From: Nocardioides scoriae
GTDB lineage: Bacteria; Actinomycetota; Actinomycetes; Propionibacteriales; Nocardioidaceae
Assembly: GCF_900104965.1 (NCBI RefSeq)
Contig: NZ_LT629757.1
Coordinates: 1,054,001 to 1,118,000 of the forward strand
Direction: 5' to 3'
DNA: 64,000 bases
Each line of letters starts with the position of its first letter. Position 1 is the first letter of the stretch. The translations under genes were made by a program, and so were the position numbers. The notes under the pieces are model-generated. The model saw only the letters and a program-made list of their open reading frames with translations. It was not told the origin of the DNA and made no database searches. Positions 59,629 to 64,000 of the stretch are shown here, piece after piece.

Positions 59629-62600
59629 GTGCCCTCACTGCACCAGCCCCAGCACCACGTCCGCCTCGTCACCGCGTCGGCCCTCTTCGACGGCCACGAC
59701 GCGTCCATCAACATCATGCGGCGGATCTTCCAGAGCCAGGGCTGCGAGGTCATCCACCTCGGTCACAACCGCTCCGTCCAGGAGGTCGTCGACGCGGCGC
59801 TGGAGGAGGACGTCCAGGGCGTCGCCGTCTCCTCCTACCAGGGCGGCCACGTGGAGTACTTCGAGTACCTCGTGGAGTCCCTGCGCGCCGCGGGGGCCGG
59901 TCACGTGAAGGTGGTGGGTGGGGGCGGCGGCGTCATCGTGCCCGCCGAGATCACGCGGCTGCGCGAGTCGGGCGTCACGATCTTCTCCCCCGAGGACGGC
60001 CAGAAGATGGGCCTGGTCGGGATGATCAACTCGGTCGTCGCCGACTGCGACTTCGATCCCTGGGAGGAGCGCCAGGCCGACCTCGACTCGGTCCTGGCCG
60101 GCGACCGCAGCGCCATCGCCCGCGCCCTCACCGGCGCCGAGGCGGGCCAGCTGTCGCAGGAGGCGCTGGCCCGGATCCGCGAGGCGGCCGGCTCCCGACG
60201 CGCCTCGGGCACCCCCGTGCTCGGCATCACCGGGACCGGTGGCTCGGGCAAGTCCAGCCTCACCGACGAGGTCGTGCGCCGGTTCCGGGTCGACCAGCAG
60301 GACAAGCTGCGCATCGGCGTCATCGCCGTCGACCCCACCCGGCGCAAGGGCGGCGGCGCCCTGCTCGGCGACCGGATCCGCGCCAACTCCCTCGATGGCG
60401 ACCGGATCTTCTTCCGCAGCCTCGCCACCCGCGGCTCGCACGAGGTGCCCGAGCACCTCGCCGACGTCATCGACGTGATGAAGGCCGCCGGCTTCGACCT
60501 CGTCGTGGTGGAGACGCCCGGCATCGGCCAGGGCGACGCCGCGATCGTGCCGTACGTCGACCACTCGCTCTACGTGATGACGCCGGAGTTCGGCGCCGCC
60601 TCGCAGCTGGAGAAGATCGACATGCTCGACTTCGCCGACACCGTGGCCATCAACAAGTTCGAGCGCCGCGGCGCCAAGGACGCGATGCGCGACGTCGGGC
60701 GCCAGCTGGTGCGCAACCGCGAGGCCTTCGGCCAGCAGCCCGCCGACATGCCGGTCTTCGGCACCAGCGCCGCCACCTTCAACGACGACGGCGTGACCGC
60801 GCTCTACCAGCACCTGCGCGACGCGCTGGCCGAGCAGGGGCTGCCCGTCTCCGAGGGCGCGCTGCCCCACGTCGACGTGCGCCACTCCTCCGGCATCCGC
60901 CAGGTCGTGCCGACCGAGCGGGTGCGCTACCTGGCCGAGATCACCGAGACCGTCCGCGCCTACCACGCGCGGACCCAGGAGCTGGCCGAGGCGGCGAGCC
61001 GGGTGCAGCGGCTCGAGGTGGTGGAGGGCGAGCTCGCGCGGGCGGACCAGCCGACCGACGGCGTCGCGCACCTGCTCGAGCAGGCCCGCCGAGCGCTGCC
61101 GGCCGAGGTCGCGCAGCAGGTCGAGGCGTGGCCCGCGGTCGTGGAGTCCTACTCCGGCGACGAGCAGGTGGTGAGGGTCCGCGACCGGGAGCTGCACACC
61201 GCGCTGACCCGCGAGTCGCTCTCGGGCAACAAGATCCCCCGCGTCGCGCTGCCCCGCTGGACCGACCACGGGCAGCTGGTCCGCTTCTGGCGTGAGGAGA
61301 ACCTGCCCGGGTCCTTCCCGTACACGGCGGGCGTCTTCCCCTTCAAGCGCGACGGCGAGGACCCCGCCCGGATGTTCGCCGGCGAGGGCGACCCGGCCCG
61401 CACCAACCGGCGCTTCAAGATCCTCAGCCACGACAACGAGGCGACCCGGCTCTCGACGGCGTTCGACTCGGTCACCCTCTACGGCCGCGACCCCGACCCG
61501 CGTCCCGACGTCTACGGCAAGGTCGGCACGTCGGGCGTCTCGGTGGCCACCCTCGACGACATGAAGGTGCTCTACGGCGGCTTCGACCTGGTCTCCCCCA
61601 CGACCAGCGTCTCCATGACCATCAACGGGCCCGCCCCCACGGTGCTCGCCTTCTTCCTCAACACGGTCGCGGACCAGCAGGTCGAGAAGTTCCGCGAGAC
61701 CGAGGGCCGCGAGCCCGACGAGGACGAGCGCGCCCAGCTGGCGGCGCACGGCCTGGCCCACGTGCGGGGCACGGTCCAGGCCGACATCCTCAAGGAGGAC
61801 CAGGGCCAGAACACCTGCCTGTTCTCCACGGAGTTCTCGTTGAGGATGATGGCCGACATCCAGGAGTGGTTCATCGAGCACGAGGTGCGCAACTTCTACT
61901 CGGTGTCGATCTCCGGCTACCACATCGCCGAGGCCGGGGCGAACCCCATCAGCCAGCTCGCCTTCACCCTGGCCAACGGCTTCACCTACGTCGAGGCCTA
62001 CCTGGCGCGCGGCATGGACATCGACGACTTCGCGCCCAACCTGTCGTTCTTCTTCTCCAACGGCATGGACCCGGAGTACTCCGTGCTGGGCCGCGTCGCC
62101 CGCCGGATCTGGGCGGTCACCATGAAGGAGAAGTACGGCGCCAACGCGCGCTCGCAGAAGCTGAAGTACCACGTGCAGACCTCCGGGCGGTCGCTGCACG
62201 CGCAGGAGATGGACTTCAACGACATCCGCACCACGCTGCAGGCGCTGATCGCGATCTACGACAACGCCAACAGCCTGCACACCAACGCCTACGACGAGGC
62301 CGTCACGACGCCGTCGGAGGAGTCGGTGCGGCGGGCCCTGGCGATCCAGCTGATCATCAACCGCGAGTGGGGCCTGGCGATGAACGAGAACCCGCTCCAG
62401 GGGTCGTTCGTCATCGACGAGCTCACCGACCTGGTGGAGCGGGCCGTGCTGGCGGAGTTCGACAGCATCAACGAGCGCGGCGGCGTCCTCGGCGCGATGG
62501 AGACCGGCTACCAGCGCGGCCGCATCCAGGACGAGTCCATGCTCTACGAGCACCGCAAGCACGACGGCTCGCTGCCGATCGTCGGGGTCAACACCTTCGT

Positions 62601-62865
62601 CAAGCCCGAGTCCGACGTGTCGCAGCCCGAGGTCGAGCTGGCGCGGGCCACCGAGGCGGAGAAGGAGTCGCAGCTGCACCGCGTGCAGGAGTTCCAGGCC
62701 GCCCACGCCGAGGAGGCCACCGAGGCGCTGGCCCGGCTCAAGGACGCCGCGATCTCGGGCGAGAACGTCTTCGCGGTCCTCATGGACGCCGCCCGGGTCT
62801 GCTCGCTGCAGCAGGTGACCGAGGCGTTCTTCGAGGTGGGCGGGCAGTACCGCCGCAACGTGTGA
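59629..62865 (+). CDS. icmF: Fused isobutyryl-CoA mutase IcmF (B12 domain, G-protein chaperone, mutase)
   Basis: 1078 aa from the GTG at 59629 (CCGGAG site), the normal IcmF length. Catalyses isobutyryl-CoA to n-butyryl-CoA with adenosylcobalamin. Order: B12-binding domain with LFDGHDASINIMRRIF (about residues 20-35); MeaB-like GTPase with Walker A GITGTGGSGKSSLTDE (about 200), VIAVDPTRRKGGGALLGDR and VVVETPGIGQGDAAIV; linker; and the (beta/alpha)8 mutase barrel with GVFPFKRDGEDPARMFAGEG (about 567), GFDLVSPTTSVSMTING and FYSVSISGYHIAEAGAN (about 757). The G domain protects and loads the cofactor. It is the likely consumer of the B12 made by the cob genes in this window. Confidence 0.96.
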   Translation: MPSLHQPQHHVRLVTASALFDGHDASINIMRRIFQSQGCEVIHLGHNRSVQEVVDAALEEDVQGVAVSSYQGGHVEYFEYLVESLRAAGAGHVKVVGGGGGVIVPAEITRLRESGVTIFSPEDGQKMGLVGMINSVVADCDFDPWEERQADLDSVLAGDRSAIARALTGAEAGQLSQEALARIREAAGSRRASGTPVLGITGTGGSGKSSLTDEVVRRFRVDQQDKLRIGVIAVDPTRRKGGGALLGDRIRANSLDGDRIFFRSLATRGSHEVPEHLADVIDVMKAAGFDLVVVETPGIGQGDAAIVPYVDHSLYVMTPEFGAASQLEKIDMLDFADTVAINKFERRGAKDAMRDVGRQLVRNREAFGQQPADMPVFGTSAATFNDDGVTALYQHLRDALAEQGLPVSEGALPHVDVRHSSGIRQVVPTERVRYLAEITETVRAYHARTQELAEAASRVQRLEVVEGELARADQPTDGVAHLLEQARRALPAEVAQQVEAWPAVVESYSGDEQVVRVRDRELHTALTRESLSGNKIPRVALPRWTDHGQLVRFWREENLPGSFPYTAGVFPFKRDGEDPARMFAGEGDPARTNRRFKILSHDNEATRLSTAFDSVTLYGRDPDPRPDVYGKVGTSGVSVATLDDMKVLYGGFDLVSPTTSVSMTINGPAPTVLAFFLNTVADQQVEKFRETEGREPDEDERAQLAAHGLAHVRGTVQADILKEDQGQNTCLFSTEFSLRMMADIQEWFIEHEVRNFYSVSISGYHIAEAGANPISQLAFTLANGFTYVEAYLARGMDIDDFAPNLSFFFSNGMDPEYSVLGRVARRIWAVTMKEKYGANARSQKLKYHVQTSGRSLHAQEMDFNDIRTTLQALIAIYDNANSLHTNAYDEAVTTPSEESVRRALAIQLIINREWGLAMNENPLQGSFVIDELTDLVERAVLAEFDSINERGGVLGAMETGYQRGRIQDESMLYEHRKHDGSLPIVGVNTFVKPESDVSQPEVELARATEAEKESQLHRVQEFQAAHAEEATEALARLKDAAISGENVFAVLMDAARVCSLQQVTEAFFEVGGQYRRNV

Positions 62866-63617
62866 GCACCCGCAGCGTCACCGGCACCGACGGCAGCGCG
62901 CGCACGGCCCACCGGGTGGTGTCGCTGGTGCCCTCGATCACCGAGGCCCTGGCGAGCGTGCGGCCCGAGGCGCTGGTCGGCGCCACCGACTGGTGCACCC
63001 ACCCCGCCGACCTCGACGTCACCCGGGTCCGCGGCACCAAGAACCCCGACCTGGCAGCCGTCCGGGCGCTGCGGCCCGACGTCGTGGTCGCCAACCGCGA
63101 GGAGAACCGCGAGCTCGACGTGCGCCGCCTGCGCGACGCCGGGATCCGGGTCGAGGTCACCGAGATCGAGACCGTGCCCGCCGCGGTCGCGGCGTACCAC
63201 CACCTGTTCGACGACGTCCTCGGCTGGCCGCGACCCGACTGGCTCGCCGAGGCGGAGCGGCTGTGGTGCGGCCCGCTGCCCACCGTCACCCGTCGCGTGG
63301 TCGTGCCCATCTGGCGCGACCCGTGGATGGCGGTGGGCAGCCGCACCTTCACCGGGGACCTGGTCCGCCGGCTCGGGCTGGAGAACGTCCTGGCCGACCA
63401 CCCCGAGCGCTACCCGCACGCCGAGCTCGTCGACCTCGACTCCGCCGGCGCCGACGTGGTGCTGCTGCCGGACGAGCCCTACCCGTTCGCGCCCGAGGAC
63501 GGTCCCGAGGCCTTCACCCGCACCCCCACGGAGCTCGTCAGCGGCCGCCTGCTCACCTGGTACGGCCCCTCCCTGCTCGCCGCCCACCGCAGCCTGGCCC
63601 GCACGCCGACCCCCTGA
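62862..63617 (+). CDS. Cytosolic BtuF-like helical-backbone metal receptor
   Basis: 251 aa, GTG start overlapping the icmF stop. The periplasmic-binding fold of the BtuF/FhuD type: RVVSLVPSITEALASVRPEALVGATDWCTHPADL (about residues 19-52), VRALRPDVVVANREENRELDVRRLRDAG, and the C-terminal VDLDSAGADVVLLPDEPYPFAPED. No signal peptide or lipobox is present, so it is predicted to be cytoplasmic, unlike transport BtuF. Coupled translation with icmF suggests it binds or delivers cobalamin to IcmF (inference). Exact ligand unproven. Confidence 0.82.
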   Translation: MSTRSVTGTDGSARTAHRVVSLVPSITEALASVRPEALVGATDWCTHPADLDVTRVRGTKNPDLAAVRALRPDVVVANREENRELDVRRLRDAGIRVEVTEIETVPAAVAAYHHLFDDVLGWPRPDWLAEAERLWCGPLPTVTRRVVVPIWRDPWMAVGSRTFTGDLVRRLGLENVLADHPERYPHAELVDLDSAGADVVLLPDEPYPFAPEDGPEAFTRTPTELVSGRLLTWYGPSLLAAHRSLARTPTP

Positions 63618-63645
63618 TCCCGGCGCCCTAGGTGGTTGCTGGTGG

Positions 63646-63697
63646 CGACAGTTGTTAGTGACTACTGTCGGCTGGGTAACGAGCAGTGACACTGCTC
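63646..63697. promoter_or_regulatory. Two inverted repeats before the MFS gene
   Basis: CGACAGT-N11-ACTGTCG (63646-63670) is followed by the perfect 17-bp palindrome GAGCAGTGACACTGCTC (63681-63697), 14 nt before the ATG at 63712. Two regulators, or one with two sites, are likely. The gap also contains GGGGAGG as the ribosome site. Confidence 0.65.
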
Positions 63698-63711
63698 ACT
63701 GGGGAGGCCGC

Positions 63712-64000
63712 ATGTCCAGCTCCACGACCGCGCACGAACGACCGATCAAGAGCCTGATCCCGGCGCGGATGCACGACATGCCGTGGTCGCGCTTCCACTG
63801 GATGGTGATCTTCGGTCTCGGCACGGCGTGGATCCTCGACGGTCTCGAGGTCCAGATCGTCGCGGCCGGCGGCTTCGAGAAGTCGCTGAGCATGAGCGCC
63901 GCCCAGGTCGGGCTCGCCGGCACGATCTACCTGCTCGGCGAGGTCGCCGGAGCGCTGCTGTTCGGGCGGCTCACCGACACCCTGGGCCGCAAGAAGATGT
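63712..64000 (+). CDS. MFS transporter, N-terminal part (cut by window edge)
   Basis: First 96 residues of a sugar-porter/aromatic-acid-type MFS protein: after a short cytosolic N-terminus comes SRFHWMVIFGLGTAWILDGLEVQIV (helix 1 with the WILDGLE motif common in metabolite:H+ symporters), then AAQVGLAGTIYLLGEVAGALLFGRLTDTLGRKKM (motif A, GRLTDTLGRKK). Preceded by strong operators. Substrate cannot be told from this part. The gene runs off the window. Confidence 0.88.
   Translation, partial: MSSSTTAHERPIKSLIPARMHDMPWSRFHWMVIFGLGTAWILDGLEVQIVAAGGFEKSLSMSAAQVGLAGTIYLLGEVAGALLFGRLTDTLGRKKM

Overview
The window is 64 kb of very GC-rich DNA with dense short-spaced genes, many GTG starts and many 4-bp stop/start overlaps. 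Together with an aerobic cobalamin pathway, HelR, an Arr enzyme, a SigB/F-type sigma factor, FprB and a fused isobutyryl-CoA mutase, this points to an actinomycete, most likely in or near Nocardioidaceae (inference from gene content and style). It looks chromosomal. I found no rRNA or tRNA gene, IS element, integrase, phage gene or CRISPR array. No stretch longer than 300 bases lacks a gene.

Layout. 1-1440: end of cobS and cobD (late cobalamin assembly). 1529-6924: mixed single genes, including a DUF899 protein, the rifamycin ADP-ribosyltransferase Arr, an MhuD-like haem monooxygenase, two DinB-fold proteins, a nicotinamidase-like hydrolase and an FAD monooxygenase. 7018-9914: a TOPRIM protein, then the RNA polymerase recycling ATPase HelR with a near-consensus rifamycin-associated element in its promoter region. 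10005-17828: methyltransferase, flavin oxidoreductase, an alpha/alpha-toroid protein, a PTH2-like peptidyl-tRNA hydrolase, a DUF1295 membrane protein, a hydrolase and a large secreted beta-propeller/Ig protein. 17913-26436, minus strand: the cobalamin cluster, with a cobalamin riboswitch directly before cobN-cobF-(2Fe-2S protein)-cobQ-cobK-cobU, whose genes are linked by GTGA overlaps. Upstream of the riboswitch lies a CbiX-like/ferredoxin fusion with a structured leader.

26702-37653: aldo/keto reductase, SigB/F-type sigma factor, aquaporin Z, small membrane proteins, an orphan membrane histidine kinase, a TetR regulator divergent from an AurF-like diiron oxygenase plus FprB, and a GAF-PP2C phosphatase. 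37703-45055: BCCT transporter, a spore-photoproduct-lyase-like radical SAM protein with a SigB-like promoter, and a ChvE/MmsAB-type sugar ABC transporter under paired LacI-type operators. 45175-55816: a GAF-PP2C-HATPase regulator, an MFS pump, a ChrA chromate transporter, a molybdopterin oxidoreductase with its flavin reductase, a lactone oxidase, and a FusB-like zinc protein with a TetR partner. 55900-64000: small enzymes, an arsR-acr3-arsC operon, a MarR regulator, the B12-dependent IcmF overlapped by a cytosolic BtuF-like protein, and the start of an MFS transporter.

How they fit. Cobalamin is the main thread: it is made by the cob genes, sensed by the riboswitch and used by IcmF. A second thread is drug and metal defence (Arr, HelR with its element, FusB-like protein, ArsR/Acr3/ArsC, ChrA). 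A third is general stress control (a SigB/F-type sigma factor, two PP2C phosphatases, and SigB-like promoters before two genes).
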